In this document: positions 35,197 through 48,105 of the stretch, in pieces | Layout: every line of letters starts with the position of its first letter | Position numbering within the stretch: position 1 is the stretch's first letter | Assembly: GCA_015680685.1 (NCBI GenBank) | Contig: MNCI01002984.1 | Span: forward strand, 109,279 to 173,278 | Reading direction: 5' to 3' | Length of the DNA: 64,000 nucleotides | DNA from: Gnetum montanum | Lineage: Eukaryota; Streptophyta; Gnetopsida; Gnetales; Gnetaceae | Notes under the pieces: model-generated | Told to the model about the DNA's origin: nothing | What the model saw: only the letters and a program-made list of their open reading frames with translations | Database searches by the model: none | Program-made: the position numbers and the translations under genes

Positions 35197-36730
35197 ATGA
35201 TGGAAGGAACATTATACACCAAACCACCAATGTTTGAGAGGATCAACTTCACATAATGGAAGGCTAGAATGCAAGGATTCTTTGAATCCATGGAGTTTGA
35301 ATTCTAGTAGTTCTTTTTTGAAGGATACATGCCAACCTTCAACAACACCACAAGAGCTACAAAGGTAAGAAGTAACTGGACACAAGATGAGAAAGATAAG
35401 TTCATGTTTAATTCAAAAGAAAAAAATTATCTTTATTGTACTTTGAGTAAATATGAATTTAATAAAGTAGTTGGATGAAACACTATAAAATAAATTGGGA
35501 AAAATATAGAATTAATGTATGAAGTTACATCTATAGTTAAGCAATCTAAGCTTGTAGTGTTACAAAGTAAGTATGATAAACTTAAAATAAAAGAAGAAGG
35601 AAAAATCAAGGATTATCTTTCTAGAGTTAGTGATTTAGTTGTAGCTATTTGAGGGATGGAAAAAGATTCACATGAAAGTGCTATTTTTATTAAAATTATT
35701 AGAAATTTTCAGCCTAAGTTTGGACCAAAATTCATAGCCATGAATGAAATCAAAGATTTCTTAGTTCTATAGTTCAAAGAGCTTCAAAGTGAACTTATTG
35801 CTTATGGGATAAATCTCATTACTAAAGGTGCAATCAAAGAAAAGCCTATAATCCTTACAAGTTCATCAAAGAAGAAGGAGCCACTTGAATGTGAAGTAAA
35901 TAGTGAAGATGAATTTGATTTCATGTTTAGAAGGGTTCAAAGATTACTTGCATTAAAAGGAAAGAGCTTCAATCATACTGATAGCAAAGTTAAGAAAAGA
36001 GGTAAGAATTTTAAAAATTCTAATCTTGATGCATCATCTATAGAATCTTGGGTTTATGGTGGTAGAGGTCATGTGGCCTCTAAATGTACAAGTGTTAGTA
36101 GGTTTCAAAAGAAGAACCAATCCAAAGTTGATATGAAAGAAAAAAATATTTACACCAACTAGGATGATGAACAAAGTGAGGAAGAAGTAGATGATTCTAC
36201 AACAGATTTACATCTTATCGACATGATTCTTACTAATGAAGATCTAGCATTAGAAATTGAAGAACCTAAAGGAACTATTAAATAGAGGTATGGATTATTA
36301 GGAAATGAAATTATATCCTTTCAAAATCTATGTATAAAAATGAAGAAGGCCTTAAGTGACAAATATTTGCAGTTGTTTCAACTAAAAAAAATGCTTAAAT
36401 TTCACATCAGAAAACTTAGACCTAAGGGCTAAGAATCATAAACTAACATCTTTTTGTGAGTAAATTATCAAAGAACTTATAGATAATAAGTTCATAAATG
36501 AAAGACTTACAAAAGGAAAAGAAATCCTATGAATTATATTGGGTCAAGGAAGAGATCCACATAACAAGAGTGGATTGGAAGTCCTCAAAAAAAATGAGGA
36601 ATGGGATTGTACTTCATGGTCTGATCATCTTGTCCAAATTAGAAAAATCAAGTGTTATTATTGGGAAAAGTATGGGCATAAACATTCAAATTGTTGTCTA
36701 AAGATAAAACATTATAATATGACTCATTGA
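35197..36730 (+). pseudogene. Element B gag (copia-like)
   Basis: A full-length relative of A gag, starting MMEGTLYTKPPMFERINF 40 bp after the PBS. UBN2-like blocks include LYCTLSKYEFNKVVG, LQSKYDKLKIKEEGKIKDYL and FGPKFIAMNEIKDF. Knuckle 1 is reduced to WVYGGRGHVASKC (36,048-36,088; first Cys lost). Knuckle 2 reads CYYWEKYGHKHSNC (36,651-36,692; second Cys to Trp). No protease or polymerase follows before element C. Confidence 0.8.
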
Positions 36731-36987
36731 TCATATCCAACGGTTCCTAGAAATAATGTTTTGTAGTTCAAAAAGGTGTGAAGAGTCAAAGAAAATGCAA
36801 ATATCCATGTTATACATCTAACCACAAGGGACGTCCCAAGAAATAATCAGATATTGAGGATATAGGATATTTATACTAAGTACCAAGAAGGGACTCTGAA
36901 GAGAAAACCTTATCATAAATCTACTTGAAAAAAGAACCCTCTTAAGAACAAGAAAGGTGAGTATAGGTAAATATTTTCCTTGACTTG

Positions 36988-37850
36988 TGATGAATCATGG
37001 TTTTCCAGACCCTGATATCAAATCCTCAATATCAGGTACGTGATATTGCAGTCTAGATAACGATATCGAATACACAATATCGTGATTCCTGTGCAGACCT
37101 ATAAATATAGCATTCAGGCACACAGGAAAGGAGTCAATTGGTAAGTCCTAGGGTAGAGTTGTTTTGTCAGTTTTCAATTAATTTTTAGTTCTTTTCCATG
37201 TGCATGCCCGTAGTGTGATGACTGTAATTGTGCAGAACCTTTGTTTGAGTGTGACATACTTGGACACGCACACAACTGGCAATAAAGATCAATATTACTC
37301 CATCATTGCATCATTCACTTAGTTTTTAATTGTTTAATTTTTAATTATTATTTATTATTTTCTTAGTTAATATTTTTTTATCGTTATTTACTATTCCTGT
37401 TGTTAATGCAAAATGAGTACATCTTAATCATGAACATTTAAGTGTATCTACTTGGTAACCTAGTAGCGTATCTAGTGGTGCTCAAGTAATGTGCACTTGG
37501 TAATTCTAGAGGTAGTACATGAGGTCCAAGATGCATATGGATGATTAAGGATAGATGCTCATCACACTTAGGCTAGCTTAGAATTTATTTTCTATCACCT
37601 ACTAGTTCACGCAAGTTATTTCTTATTGATTTTAGAAGTAGCATGGCAATTAGGAATCACATCATACACCTCACTTTGGACCAAACCATATGTGATAAAG
37701 AAAATACTAGTCCAGGTGGAAAGATAGCAAACTGTGATCAATGTATAACTATCTAGGTGCCACAACTAGTCCATTTGCAGAGTTCAACTAGATCATGTGT
37801 ACACACTTGTATTCGTATGGTTGAGCATAGGGTTATCTCACTGCTCATCA
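36988..37850 (+). mobile_element. 5' LTR of element C
   Basis: 863 bp, TGATGAATC...CTCATCA with a TGATGA/TCATCA inverted end repeat. At the start is an array of GATATC/AATATC words (37,012-37,081: CTGATATCA, CAATATCAGG, TGATATTGC, CGATATCG, CAATATCG). CCTATAAATATAG at about 37,098 is the likely TATA box. By hand count the first 140 bases differ from the 3' LTR at 21 positions, all transitions. Confidence 0.9.
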
Positions 37851-37871
37851 TTGGCACCATTGCTGGGGACA
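37851..37871 (+). other. Element C primer binding site
   Basis: TTGGCACCATTGCTGGGGAC, one base off the LTR. It is a C-to-T decayed form of TGGCGCCGTTGCCGGGGA, the Asp-tRNA-type site common in Athila/Tat gypsy elements. Confidence 0.8.
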
Positions 37872-37983
37872 GTGCTAGTTATCTAGGTTAGTTATATAAT
37901 ACAAGATTTTTGTAAAAAATTATTAATGATATATATTTTAGAAAAGAAATTAAGTTTAATTAAGTCACACACAATTCACAATA

Positions 37984-40350
37984 ATGTCTCTCTCACAAGA
38001 TGATGTTAACGCAACAATTAGCAAGGTAATTCATTAGAGAATCAATGCAATTTATGATGAAGAAGAAGCTTGGAGTACTTAACCTTATGCAGGAGTTTCA
38101 TATATTCTTGAACACCCCAACAATACTCAAGGACTCTTGTCATCCAACTCAGACACTTTTAGTGAGGATGGGACATCCCATAAAATGAGGGGGTCCATAA
38201 GGCCAAGGACCTTCCCAATGGTTAGCAAGAGTACATCAAGGGATGATTGGGAGACTTACAAAAGTCATGACAAGTCTTCCAGTTCTTTCTCTTCCTCTAC
38301 TCCTTCAACGTTAGGTTGTGACATGGATGACCATCTCTCAAGGGGTCAGTGTAGAAATAAAAATCAAACCCACAAGAAAAGTTAGGAACATCAACATGAA
38401 CAAAGATAACATTGTCCCAACTCACAAACTCATAACTTATTGACGATGAACCCCTGTTGGCCACTAAGAGCCTAATGCATATACAAGAGGCTATTCAAAT
38501 ATCCTGTAGGCATCATAAGGAAAATCATCTACATAGGCTTGATTTAAACAACTTTCCCAAGTTTTTAGGAGGCTATGATTTAAATCCACAACATCATTTA
38601 CAAGACTTCTATGATGCCTGTGCATGGAACAACATTGATAATGGGTGGAAAAAACTTAAGCTCTTTCCTATGACACTCGTTGGCCAAGTAAAAGTATGGT
38701 ATAGGTCTTTAAAACCAAAATCAATTTAGCATTGGCCGACAATGGTAGAACTTTTCAATGAAAGATATCAAACCAGTGCAAGAGTGTCAACCTTGAGGAG
38801 ACAAATCCAAGAATGGAAACAAGGGCAACATGAACACTTGGACATGGCCTTAGAAAGATATTACTCACTATTAAACAATTGCCTAGGCCATGGGTTCTTC
38901 AAGGAAAGGCTAATGTATCACATCATGGATGGGCTTCGTAATGAAACAAGGAAGACCTTAGGGATGTATGCCCTAAGTCAACTATATGAACTATGAACCC
39001 ACCAATTGCAAGAGCTTATTAAGCAGGTAGAAAAAGAAGAAGGAGAAATAGTCAAATGGGAGAATGTTGAAAGACCTCAACAAGACCAAAATCTTAAAAT
39101 AAAAAAGGTCCATAATCATGAAAAGGAGAAATCAACTCACCTCAAGGAGGTGGAATCATCTTTGCCAATACTATAATCACTAGATGAAATTGAGGAAAAG
39201 ATTAATAAGATGACATAATGGATACATGAAAAATATGGATAATATGAAAACATTATTAGAGGTGGAGCCATGCATGACCACTCTAACAAATAGGACAAAC
39301 AAAGGGTGCCAAACTAAGAAACAAGACAAAATACCACTCGACAATCAGAAAGAAGGGTTGAAGATAATAAGGATAGAGGCTCAACTGTCAATCATAAGTA
39401 TCAATGTGTTGTTTGTCTATATTATCACCCCAAAATTCAATGTCCAATATTGTCACATCTACATGAGCATTGGAGAGGAATGTTACATACATATTTCATA
39501 TAGAAGTATCACGTCCAAATGCAGTGGCGAAATCCCCAGTTGTTGGGGAGGCCACCGCCAAACAAACCACATCCTTGGTATATCCCGACACCAAATATTT
39601 ATTATGTTTAACATCCTATTTTCCCAACTAGATCAACATCCTCTACTTCACCTCATCGTTATCATTCTCTTGAGTACTATCAATCCATGTCCTCTCCAAC
39701 AAGATCACCACCTCATGTTCCTTACACTTCTCCTCACCCTCAATATTCTCATTCTTCACCTCCTTCTACATCACCACTAGTTGTGCCAAAAAGTTTTGCA
39801 TCATAGCACCAACCCATGAACATTACTTGTGCTGCTACTATCAAAAATAGTGGAGGTCCTCCACAACATCAAAAGCATCCTTTCTTTAGGCATGACCATA
39901 GAAAGAGACAACACAGTTCTGAACCCACTACATCCTCCAACTCGACACAAGCCAAGCACTATGATGCATCTTCCTCCTCAAACTCAATGCCTCCTATTAC
40001 CTCATCTAGGCCATCGATTAATGCTCCAACAACCATGCGACCTAATGGATATAACCATGTAGTAAGACATATCGATGCATATGATCATACAGTCATGGGT
40101 GCCATAGTGGGTCAGCTTCTTATCACATGACCACATATTATAATCTACCCCACTATGCCTACTTCAATCAAGTGTGTGAACCCCAATTTGGGTACATCCC
40201 TACCACCACATCAAAAGACACCCAGTGGTTTGAATATGACTAGATCCCAATGTTTCCAACATGCATGGATCCAAATTTTCCATTTATTAATTCTAGCCAT
40301 GCTCAAAGGTTTAGTCATGGGGGATACCCCCCATTCTAATAAGTAGAATT
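37984..40350 (+). pseudogene. Element C gag (Ty3/gypsy)
   Basis: Starts MSLSQDDVNATISK at 37,984 after a ~110-bp leader. The N-terminal part is Ser/Thr-rich. The capsid domain (38,520-39,060) has FPKFLGGYDLNPQHHLQDF, WKKLKLFPMTLVGQ, VWYRSLKP, LFNERYQT, WKQGQHEHLDMALERYY and LMYHIMDGL. A short knuckle remnant CVVCLYYHPKIQC (39,405-39,443) precedes a Pro/His/Ser-rich tail. Frame changes lie near 38,440 and 38,730. Element H carries a clear relative on the minus strand. Confidence 0.78.
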
Positions 40351-41710
40351 AGTAAATTGTTTTCCTTTTCTTTGATTTTACAATTTTTTGTTTTCTAGTT
40401 TTTACTTTTCAAATTGTTGGTTTTATCTCTTTGAAGGCAATCTCATCAATAAATAAAATACTCATGTGACTTGTTGATAGAGGTGTTGTTCTATGCTATC
40501 AAGTCTCAAGGGACTAATTATTTGGACAATGAGCCTATAACAGCCACCCACCCATTCTATTAATAAGAAGTTCTACTCTGGGTATGATGGTATTCTTATC
40601 ATCATTAAAACTTAAAGTAACTTTGTACTCATTTTGCCCAAAGTGAAAAATGATAGACTAAGAGGGAATGGCTAGGGTGTGACATCAAAGGGACTAATGG
40701 ATTCTCTTTGGTGACATCTATATGTGCTATTATGCAGCTTGGTTGTATTAAAATCCTTGTAGATCTAACAAAAAATGGGAGTAAGAGTAATAAAGGCACT
40801 CAATAAGGGAACTCAATGCTATTCTAGAAGGTCCCACTAGAAAGACATGCACCCATGCCTGAAGGTTGGTGGCTTCTTTGGATCATCGTTGGAAATGACA
40901 AAGTGCCAAAGTGGCTAGGTAACGAAAAAGAAAAATAAAGAAAGAAAAATAACAAAGAAAAGATTAAGAAGAATGTGTCATAGAGAAATTTCAAATCACT
41001 CCTCCCTTGGACAAAACACCAAGTGATCGTATGCCCTACTCTCATGGTGCTCTTATGGTTGTTCATCATGGGATGAAATAATGCTATGTCACTGCTCTGA
41101 GTTATGGACTTGATCTTGATTTTGGAGTGAAAGGATAATGGTACATTGATCACGCCCTACAATCTAGATTCATTGTGCCCATAGTCAATTACCTCATATC
41201 CTAATTTTGGCAGTCCCTTCTATGATTCATTTCACCCCACTATCCAAGTATTTCCAACTTGTGTCTTGTGTGGCATAGAATTTATACCTCATCATGGTAG
41301 TATTTAACATGTGTGTGTTTTGTTGCACTAGTGCGAATTGCATTCAACCCCTCTAATGCCTACAGACATTTTAAGGTGTGATTATGTAAGGGCATGATAG
41401 GTAGGAACCTGCTTTGGGGAGGACCCACTTTTGTAACTTTTGTAATTTGCACTCATTGCACATCACCACATCATCTTATACCCTCTAAGTACTACATTGC
41501 TAAATTTATTCTTTCCTTTATCATCATTTCAATTCAATTCAAATGTTCCTGTGCACCACTACATTTCCTTTTTCCTTACCCTATTCATGCACTTCCTTGT
41601 ATAATTCCACTTCATTAAACTTTTGGTGCCTTTAGGTCTTACCTTAAATCCTTTGTTTTTTGCCTTGGAAATTTGAAAATTTATCAATTTTTCCAAGTAC
41701 CTTATTCTGG
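40351..41710 (+). other. Element C non-coding middle
   Basis: No protease, RT or integrase motif was found in any frame. ORFs at 40,824-41,153 (minus) and 41,394-41,747 show no family resemblance. This is where pol would be expected. Confidence 0.5.
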
Positions 41711-41718
41711 ATGGGATG

Positions 41719-41797
41719 CAATATTGGGTACTTGATATCGGGTCCATGCTAGTGTGTACACAATATCACATCTATAAAGTCTATATATATAAACCAC
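41719..41797 (+). promoter_or_regulatory. Internal AATATC/GATATC array and TATA box before C ORF2
   Basis: Words CAATATTGGGTA (41,719), TTGATATCGGG (41,732) and ACAATATCAC (41,759), then CTATATATATAAACC (about 41,781). These are the words of the C LTR, in the same order relative to a TATA box. ORF2 starts about 500 bp downstream. Confidence 0.7.
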
Positions 41798-42301
41798 CCT
41801 CGTATGCATCAATATCATTTTCAACTATTCATGCAAGGGGAGATGTTGCAATTTTCTTTCATGAATTCTTACACTTTGAAAACCTATCATTCAAACATCA
41901 ATATCTTGCTCATTAATGCTTCGACTCTCTTTTCGATCAAACCTACTTAAGCCTGAAGTGTTTAACTTAGTAGTGGGGGAAGGGTATGCTCTAAGTTACA
42001 TGTAATTTTTTTGAAATTTGCTATTGCTCGAGGGATATCATAAGGGGTAATTGACCTTAAGAAATGCTAAAAACATATGCCAAATTAATTTTATTTCTTC
42101 ATCCAAACCATGGAAATTATTTTTAGAGTCACCTGATTATATTGGGCTCAACATTAAAACTTTTAAGGGGATTTTCTTGAAACTTTCTAACTCTGAATCA
42201 CACTAAGCAAGAATTGAATTCATTAAAGGCAATGAGTGTGGTATAGGATAATTAAATTTTTCTAAACAACCTTACTAACAATTGATCTTATGTGATTATA
42301 G

Positions 42302-45087
42302 ATGGCTGCAAAATGAGGACAACAAGGAGGACACTCTCAAGGTGCATCCAAATGGTCGAGGAGAGGTAGAGGCCAAGCGCCTCCCATAGAACATGTAGGG
42401 TAGGAGGCACAATCATTTAGCATTCATTAAGAACCTCCTATTACTGCACAATCTAGGCATGCTGAAGGTGGAAAAGGTAGAGCACTTGAATAGGGATAGC
42501 ATCTCACATTGTCTCTAGAATGCGTTCAGGCAATTCGAGAGAGGTCCATGTCAGCTACAGTGATTATGGAACTCAATTTGGACCTTTTACCAAATTTTCC
42601 CATAAGTTAGTTAGAGATCAACTCAAAGGGTCTCCATTGTGGCCTATTTTCTTAGAGAGTGACGAATGGTATTTGGGGGAGATGTACCAATTTTAGCATA
42701 ATAAGGAAGAAGGCACCATCGTTGATATCGGTGGAATTTTAGTCGATTTCTCTACCAAGGCCATTCCGGAAGTTCTGAACCTTCCAAATACAAGGCCTAA
42801 GGTTGCTCACCTATCCACTTGCTCTTATGCTAATGAATGAAAAATATGGTTAAAAAGGACATACGATGAAGATAAAACATATGAAGAGCTCACACTTGAA
42901 GAGAGAATCTATTTTAAAATTGGCACCTATCACATTTTCCCAACAAAAGGGCTAAATCAGATTTTCACCTATGTGACTAGAGGAAGTGCCATCTTGATGG
43001 ACAAGGTTGATGTAAAATTGCCCCATCTAAATCTTACCGAAATATTAAGGTAGTTTGAAGAATGTAAGACAAGAAATTTTGCATTGCCTTTTCCCTGCCT
43101 AATTAGAAAGTTGTACCGATGTTGTAGAATTCTGGGGTATACTAATGATGTCCCCAGAAAGGCTCAAAATGCCTCATATGCTAAATTATTAAAGCCACAA
43201 GCCCCAAAAAAAGATGTTGGTGAGACACTGGAGCCTAAGCAAGAGCAGACGGTTAGGCCCACTGCACCTCAAATCGCAGGGCATAGCCAACTTTTGAACA
43301 CAAGGCTTAATCAACAATAGAAAGCAAGGCCTAGCATGTAGCCCATAGGCCATCAAGACCAACCGCCATTGCCACCGCAAGATTATCAACTATCGATGAG
43401 CCACCTCAAGGCCATTGCAGAGACGATTAGTTGGGGAAGCCAAATCTCTTCAAGATCATTGATGATGCCATATAGCCCATAGTCTCAATTGATCATGCAT
43501 GGGACAATGTTTCTATACAAACATGAGGAGGGGAATCACATTAGTTACAATAGATCTTTGGAAATGCTACATCTTTTCAAGTGCAATTAGAAACTGGTGA
43601 AGGCACCACAATAGTGGTCATGCAACACCAGGATGCAGCGAGAGTAGCAGAAGTGGTTGCAGACCACATCAAAGAATCATTCAATGTTCCTGTTATGCCT
43701 AGCATATTTCATAGGAGCACGTGATGCCCAAGACTTGGCTAGTCCCTTGATGACTCCTTTAGATCATGAGGATGTTTTGGATCAGTTGCTGCAAACAAGA
43801 TAAGTGATGACATCCTTGTTCGAAATCCCTCAAGATGTCACAATAACATAATCAGATCTCATCTTCATAGAAGGGAAGCTAGCCATGGTGGAGGTTAGGG
43901 TCGAACATGTAGAGGATGAGCTAAAAAGACTTCAAGATACGTTTGTTTCCCTACAAGCTGCATAGCAAGATCCATCCTAATTCATCCCAGCACATCAACT
44001 AGATTCATTTCAAACAGAGTAGCTAAATAAATTATCAGAAGAGAATAAAAGGGTGGCAGGGGCAAAAGAGAAGGCTGATTGGGGTGTTTTAAAGGCACAA
44101 GCTCAAACGTATGCACATGCCAAAGCACTCAAGGCCTTACAAGAAGAAAATAAACATCTTGTCATTGAAAATCTTCAGTTGACCACAATAGAAAAATAGA
44201 AGAATGTTCTCAAGGAGAGTTTCCAAAAAATGCGAGAATAATTAATAAGGGTCAACCAGGACATGAATTGCTTAGCCAGAGAAAACAGAACCCTCTCAAT
44301 GGAGGAGGTACACATGATCTGTCAGAAGATGGCTATTGAAATAAGTGTGTGGTAGAATGAGGCTAAGTGACATAAGAACCTAAAAGAAAATTTCTAAGAT
44401 CAGGTGGGGATGTACAAGCAGATCATTGAGAAAGAAACCCATATGGCCAAAGCCCATATCAACACCCTCAATGCTCAAAACACTAACTGGTGGGCCATAT
44501 TGGATACTTATGCCTTTACCCACCAAGTAGAACTAAAGAGTTGGGACCTATAGATATAGGATCTCACTGAGTACATGGAGTTGGCAAACCTACAATATGC
44601 CAACTTAGCCATGTTGATAGCAAGACACTTGAGGATAGAATTGGAGAAGTAGGTAGTAGCCACCTATGCCAAGTGTGAAGCAAAATTTGCTGAACACAAG
44701 AAGATACTACAGAAATTAGAGGTAGCAAATTCTAAGTTAAAGGTGGTCAAACCTAGCTACCAAGGGCAAAAAGATGTCATGGAAGATTTGGCTCAATAGT
44801 TCATGGATTATCAAGAATGTAGAGATAAAGCCAGAGCCTATGAGGAGTAACGATAGTTATTTGTGGCTTGGTACGTTAAAGCCAATCAGATGTTTCTAAA
44901 AATGTCATGCCCATGGGATGTATTGACTCCATCAAATATTGGAACATTAGCATGGATGGCACACAATCCCCAAAACAAAGAGGAAAAACTTTAGGCACTC
45001 CTTCAAAGGCATCCATTTCCAAAGCCTGGAGCACAAGATAAGTGGAAGAGGCCCATGGAGGAGCCACCACCACTAGGAACCACATGA
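42302..45087 (+). pseudogene. Element C ORF2 (plant-transposon-protein-like, long coiled coil)
   Basis: A decayed sense-strand gene starting ATGGCTGCAAAATGAGG. After a Gly/Arg/Gln-rich N-terminus the frame shifts to one reading FTKFSHKLVRDQLKG, then IVDIGGILVDFSTKAIPEVL and NLPNTRP. This is the G..V.FS...I...L.LP pattern also seen in ORF2 of A and B. YEELTLEERIYF and GLNQIFTYVTRG follow. The second half (43,850-44,850) is a long charged helical region (VEVRVEHVEDELKRLQ, LQEENKHLV, MEELANLQYANLAM-like) likely to form coiled coils. It ends EEPPPLGTT at 45,087. Function unknown. Confidence 0.6.
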
Positions 45088-45263
45088 GTCCCAAAAATTT
45101 TATTTTTAGTACTCTATGTTAGTGTCCCAATTTTATTTTTTTTAATTCCATACTACAACATGAAGTAATTTATAGTTAGTCAATAATCCCATACCTATCC
45201 ACTATGTAATCAAATGAACTTATTCTCATTTTGACTATTTGACTCAAGGATGAGTTGTTATTC

Positions 45264-45276
45264 AATTGTGGGGGTA
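45264..45276 (+). other. Polypurine tract of element C
   Basis: ATTGTGGGGGTA immediately before the 3' LTR, as in Athila/Tat elements. Confidence 0.75.
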
Positions 45277-46139
45277 TGATGAATCGTGGTTTTCCAAGCC
45301 CCAATATCAGATCCTCAATATCGGGTATGCAATATTGTAGCCTAGATAACAATATCGAATACACAATATCATGATTCCTATGTAGGCCTATAAATATAGC
45401 ATTTAGGTGCACAAGAAGGGAGTCAGTTGGTAACTCCTAGGATAGAGTTGTTTTGTTAGTTTTTAGTTAATTTTTAATTCTTTCCCATGTGTATGCCCAT
45501 AGTGTGATGATTGTAATTGTTTGGAACCTTTGTTCGAGTGTGATGTACTTGGACATGCACACAACTGGCAATAAAGATCGAGATTACTCCATCATTACAA
45601 AATTCACTTAGTTTTCAATTATTTAATTATTTATTATTATTTATTATTTTCTTAGTTAATATTTCTTTATTATTATTTACTATTCCTATTGTTAATGTGG
45701 AATGAGTACATCTTAATCACAAACATTTAAGTGTAACTACTTGGTAACCCAATAGCATATCTAGTGGTGCTCAAGTAATGTGCACTTGGTAATCCCAAAG
45801 GTAGTGCATGAAGTTCAAGATGTGTATGGATGATTAAGGATAGATGTTCATTTCACTTAGGCTAGATTAGACTTTATTTAGCATCACCTATTAGTTCATG
45901 CAAGTTATTTCTTATTGATTTTAGGAGTAGCATGGTGATTAGGAATCACATCATACACCTCACTCTAGACCAAACCATACATGAAAAAGCAAATACTAGT
46001 CTAGGTGGAAAGATAGCAAACTGTGATCAACGTATAACTGTCTAGGTGCCACAACTAGTTTGTCTATGGAGTTCAACCAGATCGTACGCACACGTTCATA
46101 TTCGTATGATTGAGTGTAGGGGTACCTCACCACTCATCA
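45277..46139 (+). mobile_element. 3' LTR of element C
   Basis: 863 bp, same ends and word array as the 5' LTR (CCAATATCAG, CAATATCGGG, GCAATATTG, CAATATCG, CAATATCATG). The TATA box is at about 45,388. Confidence 0.9.
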
Positions 46140-46249
46140 ACTTACATTATGATTTTGGCTTTCTTTTATAATTAAATTTGTCCTTGGTACCATCTCCTTG
46201 AACCCTCATTCATATCAGATCTCCCTAGCTTGAAAAGAGCTAACTTTAT

Positions 46250-46380
46250 GTTGGGACATCCCACTTCTTTATGAGATGTCCCACTAAGCATACACCCAAC
46301 TTAGATGAGATGTTCCATTTTTTCTTGGGACTTTCCAATCTATAGGAAAAATACTTAAGGGCATCAGCTATATAAATCTA
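46250..46380 (+). promoter_or_regulatory. Internal TGGGACATC/GATGTCCCA array and TATA box before B ORF2
   Basis: Words TGGGACATCCCAC (46,252), GAGATGTCCCAC (46,273), GAGATGTTCCAT (46,307) and TGGGACTTTCCA (46,326), then GCTATATAAATC (46,367). The B LTR uses the same CCCA-extended word, while element A uses AGATGTCT without it in both places. Confidence 0.7.
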
Positions 46381-46484
46381 ATCATCAGTTTTTCCATTTC
46401 ATCTCACTCAAGCCTTGGACATCCTAGTGCAATTAACTAGGACCTCTTTCTAACTACATTTCTAGTCCATTTCTACTCAAATCC

Positions 46485-48105
46485 ATGGCACACAAAAAGA
46501 TTAATACAAAAAGGGCACCTCCTCATAAGGAAAAAAACATAAAAGGAGCTTCTACAAGCAAGACAAACTTTTATTAGCCCTCATTTTGATCTACAAATGC
46601 TTGGCACTAGTTTGAGGTAACTCGTTCTATTTTTGTTATTTCTAAAAGGAGATCTAGTTTTCAATAGCATCATTAGCAAGTGTTAATGGCATATTTTCAA
46701 GCAATCTATTGGGCTTCAATTATTTACATGACCTATGATATACTAGAAATATTAATTAGATAATTCTATAGTAATTTCATAATTACTAATGTTGTTGTTG
46801 GGTCTTTTACATTTGTTGTTGGAGGCATTATGATTGAAGTTTCACCTTTAGAGGTGAATGCTTTACTTGGAATTTCAAGTTTTGATGTGCATAGGATTGT
46901 TATACATTCTATGAATGATATTTTCATCAATGGAGTAATTCTTGTATCTCATGATGAATTTTTGATGCTATATTTGGTAATTCTCTATCATTGAGAAGTG
47001 TACATGCATCAAATGTTCCAGGATGCTTTCACTTTCTCGCTTATTGTCATGTATAACATTATTGTAAAAGGAAGAATATATAATTATTTGTTACTAATAC
47101 AAGCCTTTGTTCTATATTGTCTTTTAACTGGGCAACTATTAGATTTGGGACACATTATTTGTAGGGACATGTTGGAAGTGTTTACTAGAGAGAGTTTATA
47201 GATACCCTCTACTCATCAGCCTACTTGTTTATTAGGTAGGTGTCCCCATTCCTAATATAGTTCTTCTTAAAGAGAAGAGGAGTCTTATAGAGTTTTTAAA
47301 GAAGAGGAGCATAACTATTGCTAATTCTAAGGCTCCAACTCCTCCACCTTAGAAGGCATGAAGGAAGTAAGCAACATCTCCATCTAGGACCTCTTCTCAG
47401 CTTATGAGTTATAGATTTATAATTGCAGAGGTGAAGTCTACCATAAAGAATTCTTTGAAATACTTTGGCAAAACATTTAGGATGACTAGATGAAATCTCT
47501 CTTACCTACATAAGAGAATGGATGTAGTAAGTCTTCCACCCCCTCTAGATGATTAGTAGTTTGAGGAGATTACCACTCCTCATTGGACATATAGTGATGA
47601 GGACATTCTAGCTCCTACTAGACATTATAAAACAATAGTGTCATCCCAAGGATATGATTTGGGTAATGCATCAAATTTCAAGGATCTTGCTACACCCCCA
47701 TCTTGTGTTCAAGGGAAGTCTTTTCCTTACACTGAGTAGCCTAGACTGAGCACATATGTACATAAGGATCTTTCTCAATCTTTTGAGAGATAGGTGATGG
47801 AGAGCATTTTTGATGCCACAACCCATTGGGAGAAAGCTGCTCCCAAAACCTACCAATGGAAGGTTACCTCCTCATCTTCCTAGTAGGCTCTATCTCATCC
47901 CCTTTCATCATCATAGTTTTGGATGAAGCTTCATTCTCAAATATCTCCTATCGCAACATCTTCTTTAGATGATGATAAGTAGTTGATCTCTAGCTTTAGC
48001 ACTAGTAGCAATGATGATGAGGAGGAGACATATTAGATCACTTGTATAGCTTTCAACTCTGATGATGATGATGATGATACAAAGGTTAGTGGATAGCAAA
48101 TTTTC
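46485..48105 (+). pseudogene. Element B ORF2 (plant-transposon-protein-like)
   Basis: A relative of A ORF2, starting ATGGCACACAAAAAG (MAHKK against MAYKK). The core reads VVVGSFTFVVGGIMIEVSPL, VNALLGISSFDVH and MNDIFINGVILVSHDEF. Later parts match A at the IPNIVLLKEKRSLIEF and Asn/Asp/Glu tail regions. Many stops. Separated from its gag by element C. Confidence 0.62.

Larger units (their letters stand above)
36983..46144 (+). mobile_element. Element C: complete nested non-autonomous Ty3/gypsy element with target duplication
   Basis: Element C proper is 36,988-46,139 (9,152 bp), flanked by ACTTG (36,983-36,987) and ACTTA (46,140-46,144), a 5-bp duplication with one change. It has two LTRs of exactly 863 bp, PBS, gag, an internal promoter-like block, ORF2 and a polypurine tract. 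I found no protease, RT, RNase H or integrase. It is inserted between gag and ORF2 of element B. Confidence 0.85.

Noticed and set aside
39226-39780. Leu/His/Ile-rich ORF of 184 codons
   Set aside because: Frame shadow of the C gag tail; the true frame carries the CVVCLYYHPKIQC knuckle.
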